A DNA stretch of 64,000 bases from Saccharopolyspora_C sp047200635 (GTDB lineage: Bacteria > Actinomycetota > Actinomycetes > Mycobacteriales > Pseudonocardiaceae), in contig NZ_JBJZOI010000016.1 of the NCBI RefSeq assembly GCF_047200635.1, forward strand, positions 90,557-154,556, read 5' to 3'. Each line of letters opens with the position of its first letter. The first letter of the stretch is position 1. This document shows positions 33,796 through 42,226 of the stretch, one piece after another. The notes beneath the pieces were generated by a model that searched no databases, was not told where the DNA came from, and was given only the letters and a program-made list of their open reading frames with translations. The position numbers and the translations under genes are program-made.

Positions 33796-33821
33796 GGAAC
33801 AGTCACGCCTAGGATCGCGTT
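33796..33821 (+). promoter_or_regulatory. SigR/SigH-type promoter of trxBA
   Basis: GGAAC at 33796-33800 is followed after exactly 18 bases by GTT at 33819-33821, about 60 bp before the trxB start. SigR/SigH promoters have GGAAY-N18/19-GTT, and trxB operons are classic targets of this sigma factor. Confidence 0.7.
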
Positions 33822-33881
33822 GACCCGGATACGCTCGCGCGCCCTGCGCGGCGGGCGGCACGCGACAACGAAAGGGGCGCG

Positions 33882-34889
33882 GTGACTGGCGACGTCCGAA
33901 ACCTCATCATCGTGGGCTCCGGCCCTGCTGGGTACACCGCCGCGGTGTACGCCGCGCGGGCCGAACTGGAGCCGTTGGTCTTCGAGGGCACGCAGTTCGG
34001 TGGCGCGCTGATGACCACCACTGACGTGGAGAACTACCCGGGCTTCCGCGACGGCATCATGGGCCCCGAGCTCATGGAGCAGATGCGGGAGCAGGCGAAG
34101 CGGTTCGGGGGTGAGCTGCGCGCCGAGGACGTCGAGCACGTCGATCTCGCGGGTGACGTGAAGAAGGTCACCGCGAACGGCGTCGAGTACCGGGCCAGGG
34201 CGGTCGTGCTGGCGATGGGTGCCGCGGCCCGCTACCTGGGCGTTCCCGGTGAGGAGAAGCTCCTCGGCCACGGCGTGTCCGCCTGCGCCACCTGCGACGG
34301 CTTCTTCTTCCGCGAGCAGCACATCGCCGTGATCGGCGGTGGTGACTCCGCGATGGAGGAGGCCACCTTCCTGACCCGGTTCGCCGACTCCGTGACGATC
34401 ATCCACCGCCGCGACGACTTCCGCGCGTCCAAGATCATGCTGGAGCGGGCGAAGGCGAACGAGAAGATCCGCTGGCGCACCAACGCCGCCGTCACCGAGG
34501 TCCTCGGGGACAACGCCGTGACCGGCCTGAAGCTGCGCGACACCGTCACCGGCGAGGAATCGCAGCTGGACGTCACCGGCATGTTCGTCGCCATCGGCCA
34601 CGACCCGCGCAGCGAACTCGTGCGCGACCAGGTCGAGGTCGACGACGAGGGCTACGTCCTCGTGGAGCAGCCGACGACCCGCACCGGCCTGCCGGGCGTG
34701 TTCGCCGCCGGCGACCTCGTCGACCACACCTACCGGCAGGCCATCACGGCCGCAGGGTCCGGCTGCTCGGCCGCGATGGACGCCGAGCGCTGGCTGGCCG
34801 AGCACGACCTCAGCGAGAAGGCGCACGTCACGCCCGAGCACGAGGGCGGTGGCTACGCGCCGACCGCCGAGCCCGCCGCGGCGCGCTGA
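33882..34889 (+). CDS. trxB: Thioredoxin reductase
   Basis: An NADPH-dependent flavoprotein of 335 residues that reduces thioredoxin. The FAD motif is IIVGSGPAGYTAAVYAAR, the redox disulfide is CATC (Cys135, Cys138) in SACATCDGFF, the NADPH motif is IAVIGGGDSAMEEA with HRRDDFRAS, and the C-terminal FAD segment is GVFAAGDLVDHTYRQAITAAG. The GTG start at 33882 follows GAAAGGGGCGCG. trxA lies 49 bp downstream, so the two form an operon. A SigR/SigH-type promoter precedes it. Confidence 0.98.
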   Translation: MTGDVRNLIIVGSGPAGYTAAVYAARAELEPLVFEGTQFGGALMTTTDVENYPGFRDGIMGPELMEQMREQAKRFGGELRAEDVEHVDLAGDVKKVTANGVEYRARAVVLAMGAAARYLGVPGEEKLLGHGVSACATCDGFFFREQHIAVIGGGDSAMEEATFLTRFADSVTIIHRRDDFRASKIMLERAKANEKIRWRTNAAVTEVLGDNAVTGLKLRDTVTGEESQLDVTGMFVAIGHDPRSELVRDQVEVDDEGYVLVEQPTTRTGLPGVFAAGDLVDHTYRQAITAAGSGCSAAMDAERWLAEHDLSEKAHVTPEHEGGGYAPTAEPAAAR

Positions 34890-34938
34890 CGTTCCCCGCC
34901 ACGACCCGAATTTCCACACCTTCCCGAGGGAGATGAAC

Positions 34939-35265
34939 ATGGCCGGCAACACCGTGACCGTCAGCGCCGACTCGTTCAAGGACGACGTGCTGGGCAGCGA
35001 CAAGCCCGTGCTGGTCGATTTCTGGGCGACCTGGTGCGGCCCGTGCAAGATGGTCGCCCCCGTCCTGGAGGAGATCGCCGACGAGCACCAGGACAAGATC
35101 ACCGTCGCGAAGCTGGACATCGACAAGAACCCGTCGATCGCCCGCGACTACCAGGTGATGAGCGTCCCGACGCTGCTGCTGTTCTCCGGCGGCGAGCCGG
35201 TCAAGCAGATCGTGGGCGCGAAGCCGAAGGCGGCGCTGCTCTCCGACCTGGAGGACTACCTGTGA
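34939..35265 (+). CDS. trxA: Thioredoxin
   Basis: A 108-residue thioredoxin with the active site WCGPC (Cys33, Cys36) in VDFWATWCGPCKMVAPVL and the cis-Pro motif VMSVPTLLLF. It is kept reduced by the reductase encoded just upstream and reduces cytoplasmic disulfides. The ATG at 34939 is preferred because GAGGGAG is well spaced; an ATG two codons earlier lies too close to it. A strong terminator follows. Confidence 0.98.
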   Translation: MAGNTVTVSADSFKDDVLGSDKPVLVDFWATWCGPCKMVAPVLEEIADEHQDKITVAKLDIDKNPSIARDYQVMSVPTLLLFSGGEPVKQIVGAKPKAALLSDLEDYL

Positions 35266-35293
35266 TCCGCTGCTGACGCCGCGCGACGCAGCC

Positions 35294-35338
35294 GGAACCC
35301 CGCGTTCCCCCGCCCGTGAAAGGGGGACGCGGGGTTCC
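35294..35338 (+). terminator. Terminator of trxBA
   Basis: A 12-bp stem (GGAACCCCGCGT with ACGCGGGGTTCC) continued by CCCCC/GGGGG after one bulged T encloses a 10-nt loop and is followed by GTCGTTTCC. It starts 28 bp after the trxA stop. Confidence 0.85.
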
Positions 35339-35518
35339 GTCGTTTCCACCGGTACCGGCCCTGCGATGGGCCGCAGCGCCGCTGCACAACAGGCAAGGCA
35401 CAATGAGCCGGTGGGTTCGCACCTGAGCCCATCCACCCAAAAGTGGACATTCGGGGGAGTACGACCGTCCTACGCGCCGGGGTTTCCATCATCGGCGCCT
35501 GAATCGAGCGAGGAGTGC

Positions 35519-36676
35519 ATGCAGCTGCTCCACCGCGGTGACGTCGGTCCGGCCGTTGCCGAGATCAGGAACACCCTTGCTGCGCTGGGTCTCCTACCGG
35601 CCCCCCCTAACGGAACCGCCTCCGGCCCCGCGAGCTTCGACGCGGTGGTGGAACACGCGGTGCGCGTCTTCCAGCAGCGACGCGGCCTGATCACCGACGG
35701 CGTCGTCGGCCCCGCCACCTACCGCGCTCTCACCGACGCGCGCTGGCGGCTCGGCGACCGCTCCCTCGCCTACCTGGTGTCCAAGCCGGTCAGCGGGGAC
35801 GACGTGTTCGCGCTGCAGGAGCGGCTGCTGGAACTCGGCTTCGACGCGGGGCGGCCCGACGGCATCTTCGGCTGGCAGACCGAGCAAGCCCTGCGCAGCT
35901 TCCAGCGCGACTACGGCCTGGGCACCGACGGGATCTGCGGGCCCAGCACGCTTCGCGCGCTCAAGCAGCTCGCCCCCAAGGTCCGGGGTGGCCGCCCCGT
36001 CTACCTGCGCGAGCAGGAGAAGGTCCGGCGCTCCGGACCGCTGCTGCGCGGCAAGCGGATCGTGCTCGACCCGGGACACGGCGGCACCGACCGCGGTGTG
36101 ATGTCGGCGGGCGTCAGCGAGGCCGATCTGGCCTGGGACCTGGCCCGCAGGGTCGAGGGCCGGATGGTCGCCACCGGGATGGAGGCGCTGATCTCCCGCG
36201 GGCCGCACTCGTGCCCACCGGAGGCCGACCGCGCCGGATTCGCCAACGAGGCGGGCGCGGACCTGTTCCTCTCGCTGCACATGGACGCCAACCCGTCTCC
36301 CGTGGCGCAGGGCGTCGCGAGCTTCCACTTCGGCACCGGCAACGGCACCACCTCCACGGTGGGGGAGGCGCTGGCGGGATTCCTGCAGCGCGAGATCGTG
36401 GCGCGCACCGGGATGCGGGACTGCCGCATCCACCCGCAGACCTGGGAAGTGCTGCGCCTGACCCGGATGCCGGCGGTGCGCACCGAGATCGGTTACCTCA
36501 CCAATCCCGAGGACCGGCGGCGGCTGCTCGACCCGGCGTTCCGCGACATCATCGCCGAGGGCCTGCTGGTCGCGGTGAAGCGGCTGTACCTGCTGGGCAA
36601 GGACGACCAGCCGACGGGCACCTTCACCTTCGACGACCTGCTCCGCCACGAGCTCACCCGCGCCGAAGGCGCCTGA
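35519..36676 (+). CDS. cwlM: CwlM-type N-acetylmuramoyl-L-alanine amidase homologue
   Basis: Two peptidoglycan-binding type 1 repeats (about residues 5-70 and 85-140; FDAVVEHAVRVFQQRRGLITDGVVG and TEQALRSFQRDYGLGTDGICG) precede an Amidase_3 domain. The domain has zinc ligands in DPGHGGTDRG, SEADLAWDLARR and SLHMDAN, and the catalytic Glu in RTEIGYLTNPEDRR. There is no signal peptide. In mycobacteria the equivalent gene (Rv3915) encodes a cytoplasmic regulator of MurA rather than a wall hydrolase, and the same is likely here. The ATG at 35519 has GAGGAG in front. It follows trxBA in conserved order. Confidence 0.92.
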   Translation: MQLLHRGDVGPAVAEIRNTLAALGLLPAPPNGTASGPASFDAVVEHAVRVFQQRRGLITDGVVGPATYRALTDARWRLGDRSLAYLVSKPVSGDDVFALQERLLELGFDAGRPDGIFGWQTEQALRSFQRDYGLGTDGICGPSTLRALKQLAPKVRGGRPVYLREQEKVRRSGPLLRGKRIVLDPGHGGTDRGVMSAGVSEADLAWDLARRVEGRMVATGMEALISRGPHSCPPEADRAGFANEAGADLFLSLHMDANPSPVAQGVASFHFGTGNGTTSTVGEALAGFLQREIVARTGMRDCRIHPQTWEVLRLTRMPAVRTEIGYLTNPEDRRRLLDPAFRDIIAEGLLVAVKRLYLLGKDDQPTGTFTFDDLLRHELTRAEGA

Positions 36677-36724
36677 GCCCCGGCGGCCTCCTCCCGCCGC
36701 TCGTCGAGGGGGCCGTCGCACGGA

Positions 36725-37345
36725 TCAGCCGAACACGGGTTCCGCGGTCTTCACCGAGACCGTGCTGAGCAGGCGTTCCAGCGCGGCTTCGACGTCTTCC
36801 TTCCAGGAGATCGCCGTCCGCAGCTCCAGCCGCAGCCGCGGGTACTTCGGGTGGTGCTGGACCGTCTTGAAGCCGACCTGCTGCAGGAAGCCGGCCGGGA
36901 CGAGGCAGCCTTCGGCTGTCTCGTGCAGATCGCCGAACGCCTCGATCGCGCGCACTCCGCGCTTGGTGAGGTCCTTCGCGACGTTCTGCACCAGCACCCG
37001 GCCGAGCCCACCGTGCTCGAACTCCGACATCACCCGCAACGAGGTGAGCAGCACCGCGTCCGCGCTGACCGGGCCGGAGGAGAACGCCGCCGCCCGCGGC
37101 ACCGCGGCGGGCGGCGCGTAGAGCGCGTACCCGGCGGGCACGTTGTCGATGTAGAGGACCCGGCCGCAAGACCCCCAGTCCAGCAGCACGTTCGAGACCC
37201 AGGCCTCCTTCTCCAGCCCGGTCTCGCCGAACTCCTCGGCCTGCTCCCGGATGTGCGGCGCGAGTTCCCAGAACACGCAGCGACGGCACTTCGGGGGCAG
37301 GTGGTCGAGGTTGTCCAACGTGACGCCGACGACGCGACGCGACAC
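36725..37345 (-). CDS. GNAT-family N-acetyltransferase (Rv3916c-like)
   Basis: The protein has a GNAT fold with GLGRVLVQNVAKDLTKRGVRAIEAFGD as the acetyl-CoA-binding region. Its N-terminus carries LDHLPPKCRRCVFWELAPH, whose paired cysteines are typical of the origin-linked Rv3916c family. The GTG at 37345 is strongly supported by GGGAGGTCAGG upstream; the frame continues to 37453 without a ribosome-binding site. It faces cwlM and is the first minus-strand gene of the block leading to parAB. The acetylated substrate is unknown. Confidence 0.85.
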   Translation of the reverse strand: MSRRVVGVTLDNLDHLPPKCRRCVFWELAPHIREQAEEFGETGLEKEAWVSNVLLDWGSCGRVLYIDNVPAGYALYAPPAAVPRAAAFSSGPVSADAVLLTSLRVMSEFEHGGLGRVLVQNVAKDLTKRGVRAIEAFGDLHETAEGCLVPAGFLQQVGFKTVQHHPKYPRLRLELRTAISWKEDVEAALERLLSTVSVKTAEPVFG

Positions 37346-37612
37346 CCTGACCTCCCGCGATTCCGCCAGAACCCACGCACGGCAGGTGGGGCTGCCGCAA
37401 GGATAAGCCGCCGCCAGGTTCCGCCGGAAGCACCTCGCCGTTCCCAGTGACACTCGAATTGGTGAGATGGGTTACCGTCGACCCGGTTTGTGCGAGGCGC
37501 CCGTTACACGAACCACCTCCGGACGCGATAGCACAGATAGACTCGCGCGACCGTCACCTAGCGGTTACAGGAGACGATCACTACAGCGCACACCCGATCC
37601 ACGGAGCGCGGA

Positions 37613-38977
37613 ATGTCCGATCACGGCAGCACCCCGACCGATCCGCAGCAGCCAGGCCCCCAGCAGGAGGCCGCGGTCCAGCAGGCAGGAGCGGCGCGCA
37701 ACCTCGACGCGCACCGCGACCGCTACGCCCAGCGCACCGCAGGCATGACCGCTTCGGAGATCCGGGCACTGTTCGCCGTGGCGAGCCGCCCCGAGGTCGT
37801 CTCGCTGGCCGGGGGGATGCCGAACCTCGCCGCTCTGCCGCTGGATTCGCTGGCCACCGAGGTCGCCCGGCTCATCTCCGTCGACGGCCAGGCCGCCCTG
37901 CAGTACGGCTCCGCGCACGGCGTGCCGGAGCTGCGCGAGCAGATCTGCGAGATCATGGCCGCCGAGGGCATCACCGGCCACCCGGACGACGTCATGGTGA
38001 CCGTCGGCTCCCAGATGGCGCTGGACATGGTCACCCGGTTGTTCTGCGACCCGGGCGACGTGGTGCTCGCCGAGGGACCGTCCTACGTCGGGGCGCTCGG
38101 CTCGTTCAGCGCCTACCAGGCGAAGGTCGTGCACGTCGCGATGGACGACGACGGGCTCCAGCCCGAAGCGCTGCGGCAGGCCATCGCCGAGGTGACCAGC
38201 CGCGGGGAGCGGATCAAGTTCCTCTACACCATCCCGAACTTCCACAACCCCGGCGGCGTGACCCTGGCCGTGGAGCGCCGGGCCGAGGTGCTGGAGATCT
38301 GCCGCCGGCACGACATCCTCGTGCTGGAGGACAACCCGTACGGCCTGCTCAGCTTCGACGGGCGGACCTACCCGGCGCTGCGCAGCATGGATCCGGACAA
38401 CGTGGTCTACCTCGGCTCGTTCTCCAAGACCTTCGCCTCCGGCCTGCGCGTCGGCTGGGTGCTCGCCCCGCACGCGGTGCGGGAGAAGCTGGTGCTCGCG
38501 GCCGAGTCGGCGACGCTGTGCCCGCCCACGCTGAACCAGATGATCGTGTCCCGCTACCTGAGCACGCACGACTGGAAGGGCCAGATCAAGACCTTCCGCG
38601 AGCAGTACCGGGAGCGGCGCGACGCGATGCTCGGCGCGTTGGAGCAGCACATGCCGGAGGGCTGCAGCTGGACCAAGCCGGACGGCGGGTTCTACGTCTG
38701 GCTGACCGCGCCGGAGGGCGTGGACACCAAGGCGATGCTGCCGCGGGCGGTGACCCAGCGCGTCGCCTACGCCTCGGGAACCGGGTTCTACGCTGATGCG
38801 CTGGGCTCCCGGCAGATGCGGTTGTCCTACTGCTACCCGACGCCGGAGCGGATCCGGGAGGGCGTGCGCAGGCTGGCGAACACGCTCACCGACGAGATGG
38901 AGCTGGTGCGGACCTTCGGCAGCGTGCCGCAGCGCGCGGTGTCCGGGCCCGAGGCTCCGTCCCCGGACACGGCGTAA
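37613..38977 (+). CDS. PLP-dependent aminotransferase, class I/II (2-aminoadipate aminotransferase-like)
   Basis: A fold-type I PLP enzyme of 454 residues. The PLP lysine is in GSFSKTFASGLRVGW, the phosphate-binding region in QMALDMVTRLFCDPGDVV, the Asn/Asp pair in IPNFHNPGG and LVLEDNPYG, and the substrate carboxylate Arg in MRLSYCYP. It resembles MocR-like and 2-aminoadipate transaminases but lacks a GntR DNA-binding head, so it is an enzyme. The first 50 residues are low-complexity Gln/Pro-rich. A perfect terminator follows immediately. It is an extra gene relative to mycobacterial origin regions; its amino-acid substrate is not evident. Confidence 0.87.
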   Translation: MSDHGSTPTDPQQPGPQQEAAVQQAGAARNLDAHRDRYAQRTAGMTASEIRALFAVASRPEVVSLAGGMPNLAALPLDSLATEVARLISVDGQAALQYGSAHGVPELREQICEIMAAEGITGHPDDVMVTVGSQMALDMVTRLFCDPGDVVLAEGPSYVGALGSFSAYQAKVVHVAMDDDGLQPEALRQAIAEVTSRGERIKFLYTIPNFHNPGGVTLAVERRAEVLEICRRHDILVLEDNPYGLLSFDGRTYPALRSMDPDNVVYLGSFSKTFASGLRVGWVLAPHAVREKLVLAAESATLCPPTLNQMIVSRYLSTHDWKGQIKTFREQYRERRDAMLGALEQHMPEGCSWTKPDGGFYVWLTAPEGVDTKAMLPRAVTQRVAYASGTGFYADALGSRQMRLSYCYPTPERIREGVRRLANTLTDEMELVRTFGSVPQRAVSGPEAPSPDTA

Positions 38978-39004
38978 CCTCGTTCCTGCCGCACGATTCG
39001 ATCG

Positions 39005-39033
39005 GTCCACTGCGCACCTGGTGCGCAGTGGAC
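39005..39033 (+). terminator. Terminator of the aminotransferase gene
   Basis: A 13-bp perfect stem (GTCCACTGCGCAC with GTGCGCAGTGGAC) with a 3-nt CTG loop is followed by TCTTACTTTC. It ends 25 bp before the next start codon, so the ligase gene needs its own promoter or read-through. Confidence 0.9.
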
Positions 39034-39058
39034 TCTTACTTTCAGGGGTGTTCGACTA

Positions 39059-40009
39059 GTGTCCGATCGTTGGGTCGCCGTGCTGTCCGGTGGGCTGTCG
39101 CACGAGCGAGATGTGTCGCTGCGCTCCGGGCGGCGGCTGTCCACCGCGCTTCGCTCCGTGGGGATGACCGTGGGGGAGTGGGACGCCGATTCCCGTCTGC
39201 TGTCGCGAATCCAGGACGAGCGCCCGGACGCCGTCGTCATCGCGCTGCACGGCGGTGAGGGCGAGAACGGCTCGGTGCAATCCGTCCTCGACATGCTCGG
39301 TGTCCCCTACGTGGGCACCGACCCGCGCGCCTGCCGCCGGGCGTGGGACAAGCCGACCGCCAAGGCCGAACTCGCTCGCGCGGGGCTGAGCACGCCGGAC
39401 TGGGTCGTGCTGCCGCACGCCACCTTCCGCGAGCTCGGAGCGCAGTCCGTGCTGGACGCCCTGGTCGCCAAGCTCGGGCTTCCGCTGATGCTCAAGCCGG
39501 ACCAGGGCGGCTCGGCCCTGGGGGCCCGGGTGGTCCGGGACGCCTCCGAGCTGCCCTCGGCGATGGTGGGCGCGCTGGCCTACGGCGACACGGTGCTGGT
39601 GGAGCAGTTCATCGAGGGGGTCGAGGTGGCGGTGAGCGTGGTCGACACCGCCGAGGGCCCGGAAGCGCTGCCCGCGGTGCGCATCGAGGCGGCGAACGGG
39701 GTCTACGACTACACCGCCCGCTACACCGCCGGGCTCGCCAGCTTCCAGGCTCCCGCCGATCTCGCGCCGGACGTCGCGGAACGGGCAGGGGCGCTGGCCG
39801 TGTCCGCGCACCGGCTCCTCGGACTGCGCGACGTCTCCCGGACCGACGCGATCATCGATCGGCACGGGGTGGCGCACTTCCTGGAGGTGAACGTCTCGCC
39901 GGGACTGACCGAGACCTCGCTGTTCCCGATGGCGGTGGAGGCGGCAGGCCGCTCGCTCGGCGAGGTGTTCGCCGGACTGGTGGAGAAGGCGATCGCCCGC
40001 GGCCGCTGA
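39059..40009 (+). CDS. D-alanine-D-alanine ligase family protein (ATP-grasp)
   Basis: A 316-residue ATP-grasp ligase with the Ddl order of motifs: N-terminal LSGGLSHERDVSLRSG and IALHGGEGENGSVQ, ATP-binding LPLMLKPDQGGSALGARVV, VLVEQFIEGVEVAVSVV and the metal/product site FLEVNVSPGLTETSLFPMA. It should join D-Ala residues (or a related pair) with ATP for peptidoglycan precursors. It is shorter than many actinobacterial Ddl proteins (about 340-370), so it may be a second, specialised ligase. The GTG start follows TTTCAGGGGTG. It converges on parB with a terminator between. Confidence 0.87.
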   Translation: MSDRWVAVLSGGLSHERDVSLRSGRRLSTALRSVGMTVGEWDADSRLLSRIQDERPDAVVIALHGGEGENGSVQSVLDMLGVPYVGTDPRACRRAWDKPTAKAELARAGLSTPDWVVLPHATFRELGAQSVLDALVAKLGLPLMLKPDQGGSALGARVVRDASELPSAMVGALAYGDTVLVEQFIEGVEVAVSVVDTAEGPEALPAVRIEAANGVYDYTARYTAGLASFQAPADLAPDVAERAGALAVSAHRLLGLRDVSRTDAIIDRHGVAHFLEVNVSPGLTETSLFPMAVEAAGRSLGEVFAGLVEKAIARGR

Positions 40010-40030
40010 GCGCGGTGGCGCGGTTCGCCG

Positions 40031-40046
40031 TGTTTCACGTGAAACG
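40031..40046. promoter_or_regulatory. parS site 1
   Basis: TGTTTCACGTGAAACG matches the parS consensus TGTTTCACGTGAAACA at 15 of 16 positions. It lies in the ddl-parB gap and is a ParB loading site. Confidence 0.9.
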
Positions 40047-40063
40047 ACAGAACGAAAGAAGAT

Positions 40064-40092
40064 GAGCCGCCGATGTCCGTCATCGGCGGCTC
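40064..40092. terminator. Bidirectional terminator between the ligase gene and parB
   Basis: A 12-bp perfect stem (GAGCCGCCGATG with CATCGGCGGCTC) with loop TCCGT is followed by TATTTCT on the plus strand and by a T-rich stretch on the minus strand. Confidence 0.85.
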
Positions 40093-40196
40093 TATTTCTG
40101 ACTCAGAACGCTTGGCTCACCTGCTCGCGCCGAGGCGCACCGAAAGGGGCGAAACGGGCGAATCGAAGATCGTCACCGTGACGAAAGGCGCTGGTG

Positions 40197-41231
40197 TCAT
40201 CCTTCGCCGAGTTCACGGAGCTTCTCGGCATCTTCGGGCAACAACAGCTCCGCCAACCGCTCAAGATCGTCGACCGAGCCGAACTCGACGACGATCCGTC
40301 CCTTCCGCTTGCCGAGATCGACCTTCACCTTCGTGTCGAAGCGGTCGGACAGCTTCTCGGCGAGCCCCTGGAGACCGGGGGCCTGGAGCTGCTTGCGCGG
40401 CGCGGCCTTCGGCTTCGCCGGAGCCTCACCCTTCTTGAGGGTCACCGCCTCCTCCGTCGCCCGCACGGAGAGCCCCTCGGCGACGATCCGGGAGGCGAGC
40501 TCCTCCTGACCGCCCGCGTCGTCCAACGCCAGCAGCGCCCGAGCATGCCCGGCCGAGAGCACCCCGGCCGCCACCCGCCGCTGCACCGGCATCGGCAGCC
40601 GCAGCAGCCGGATCGTGTTGGTGATGACCGGTCGGCTGCGGCCGATCCGCTCCGCCAGTTCGTCGTGGGTCACGTCGAACTCGTCGAGCAGCTGCTGGTA
40701 GGCCGCCGCCTCTTCGAGCGGGTTCAGCTGCACGCGGTGGATGTTCTCCAGCAGCGCGTCCCGCAGCAGCGCGTCATCGTGCGTCTCCCGGACGATCGCC
40801 GGGATGACCTCCAGGCCGGCCCGCTGCGAAGCGCGCCACCGGCGCTCGCCCATGATGAGTTCGAACTGGTCCGGCTCGACCTCGCGCACCACGATGGGCT
40901 GCATCAGGCCGAACTCGCGGATCGAGTGCGCCAGCTCGGACAGCGCGTCCTCGTCGAAGACCTGCCGGGGCTGCCGCGGATTCGGCGTGATGGAGGCCGT
41001 GACGATCTCGCGGTAGGTCGCACCCGCCACGCTGCCGCCGCTCGTTTCACGTGAAACAGGCGCGCTCGCCCCGTCCCCGGGCGCGGGGGAGGGGGAAGGA
41101 GAGGGAGAGGGAGGCGAGCTGAAACCGGAGCCGCGCACCGCCACGCCGGTGGCGGGGCCTGCCTCCGCGGGAGGACCGCTCGGGATCAACGCCGCGAGAC
41201 CGCGCCCCAGACCACCTTTGCGTTCGGTCAT
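40197..41231 (-). CDS. parB: Chromosome partition protein ParB
   Basis: ParB binds parS, spreads with CTP and loads SMC for origin segregation. The 344-residue protein starts MTERKGGLGRGLAALIPS, the motif that stimulates ParA ATPase. It then has a Pro/Ser-rich linker (with VSRET from an embedded parS site), the CTP-binding domain (REIVTASITPNPRQPRQVFDEDALSELAHSI, with GERRWRASQRAGL) and the HTH domain (THDELAERIGRSRPVITNTIRLLRL). The C-terminal dimer domain ends FGSVDDLERLAELLLP. It overlaps parA by 4 bp. Confidence 0.97.
   Translation of the reverse strand: MTERKGGLGRGLAALIPSGPPAEAGPATGVAVRGSGFSSPPSPSPSPSPAPGDGASAPVSRETSGGSVAGATYREIVTASITPNPRQPRQVFDEDALSELAHSIREFGLMQPIVVREVEPDQFELIMGERRWRASQRAGLEVIPAIVRETHDDALLRDALLENIHRVQLNPLEEAAAYQQLLDEFDVTHDELAERIGRSRPVITNTIRLLRLPMPVQRRVAAGVLSAGHARALLALDDAGGQEELASRIVAEGLSVRATEEAVTLKKGEAPAKPKAAPRKQLQAPGLQGLAEKLSDRFDTKVKVDLGKRKGRIVVEFGSVDDLERLAELLLPEDAEKLRELGEG
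41043..41058. promoter_or_regulatory. parS site 2 (inside parB)
   Basis: CGTTTCACGTGAAACA carries the full 14-bp palindromic core. It is inside the parB coding sequence and is translated as VSRET. Confidence 0.9.
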
Positions 41232-42226
41232 GCCGTCTTCCTCTCCACACCCCGCTCGGCGATCTCCCTCGCCGCATCCAGGTAGCTCATCGAACCCCGC
41301 GAACCGGGATCGTAGTTCAGCACCGTCTTGCCGAACCCCGGCGCTTCGGAGATCTTCACGCTGCGCGGGATGACCGTCCGCAGCGTCAACTCGCCGAAGT
41401 GACCGCGCACCTCGTTGGTCACCTGGTCCGCCAGCTTGGTGCGACCGTCGTACATCGTGAGCAGGATGGTCGACACCCACAGCGCCGGGTTCAAGTGCGC
41501 CTGCACCAGCTCGATGTTGCGGAGCAACTGGCCGAGCCCCTCCAGCGCGTAGTACTCGCACTGGATCGGGATCAGCACCTCGTGCGCGGCGACCATCGCG
41601 TTCACCGTGAGCAGACCCAGCGAGGGCGGGCAGTCGATGAAGACGTAGTCGGGGGCGATCTGCTCGATCGCCTCGGACTTCAGCGCCTCCTTCAGCCGCC
41701 CTTCCCGGGCGACCATCGACACCAGCTCGATCTCCGATCCGGCCAGGTCGAGCGTCGCAGGCACGCAGTAGAGGTTCGGCGATTCGGTGCTCGGTGCCGC
41801 CGCATCGGCGATGTTGATCTCGCCGAGCAGTACCTCGTACACCGAGGGGACACCGGAGCGGTGGTCCACGCCCAGCGCCGTGCTCGCGTTCCCCTGCGGG
41901 TCCAGGTCGATGACGAGCACCTTGAGCCCCTGGACCGCGAGGCCCGCGGCGAGGTTCACCGTGCTCGTCGTCTTGCCCACGCCGCCCTTCTGGTTGGCGA
42001 CGGTGAGGATGCGGCGCCGGTCCGGGCGGGGGAGTTGCATCGTCTCCGGGTGCAGCACCCGGGTGGCGCGCTGCGCCTCTTCCATGATCGGAGTCCAGCC
42101 GACGCCATCCGCGGGAAAGTTCTCGTTGCCCGCCTGCTCGTCGGCTCCCGACGGGAAGCGCATGGAACCCATTACGCGGCCCCTCGTTTCACGTGAAACA
42201 CGCCCTGCTCCGTTCGACTCCGTCAC
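41228..42226 (-). CDS. parA: Chromosome partition ATPase ParA
   Basis: A 332-residue ParA/Soj ATPase with the deviant Walker A motif KGGVGKTTSTVNLAAG, Walker A' DLDPQGNAST and Walker B VFIDCPPSLGLL. With ParB it moves the origins. The GTG at 42226 forms a GTGA overlap with the rsmG stop and has AAGGA upstream, supporting translational coupling. The long N-terminal extension (about 70 residues before the Walker motif) includes VSRET, encoded by parS site 3. It is part of the rsmG-parA-parB operon. Confidence 0.96.
   Translation of the reverse strand: MTESNGAGRVSRETRGRVMGSMRFPSGADEQAGNENFPADGVGWTPIMEEAQRATRVLHPETMQLPRPDRRRILTVANQKGGVGKTTSTVNLAAGLAVQGLKVLVIDLDPQGNASTALGVDHRSGVPSVYEVLLGEINIADAAAPSTESPNLYCVPATLDLAGSEIELVSMVAREGRLKEALKSEAIEQIAPDYVFIDCPPSLGLLTVNAMVAAHEVLIPIQCEYYALEGLGQLLRNIELVQAHLNPALWVSTILLTMYDGRTKLADQVTNEVRGHFGELTLRTVIPRSVKISEAPGFGKTVLNYDPGSRGSMSYLDAAREIAERGVERKTA
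42185..42200. promoter_or_regulatory. parS site 3 (inside the 5' end of parA)
   Basis: CGTTTCACGTGAAACA carries the full 14-bp core. It lies within codons 9-14 of parA. Confidence 0.9.
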
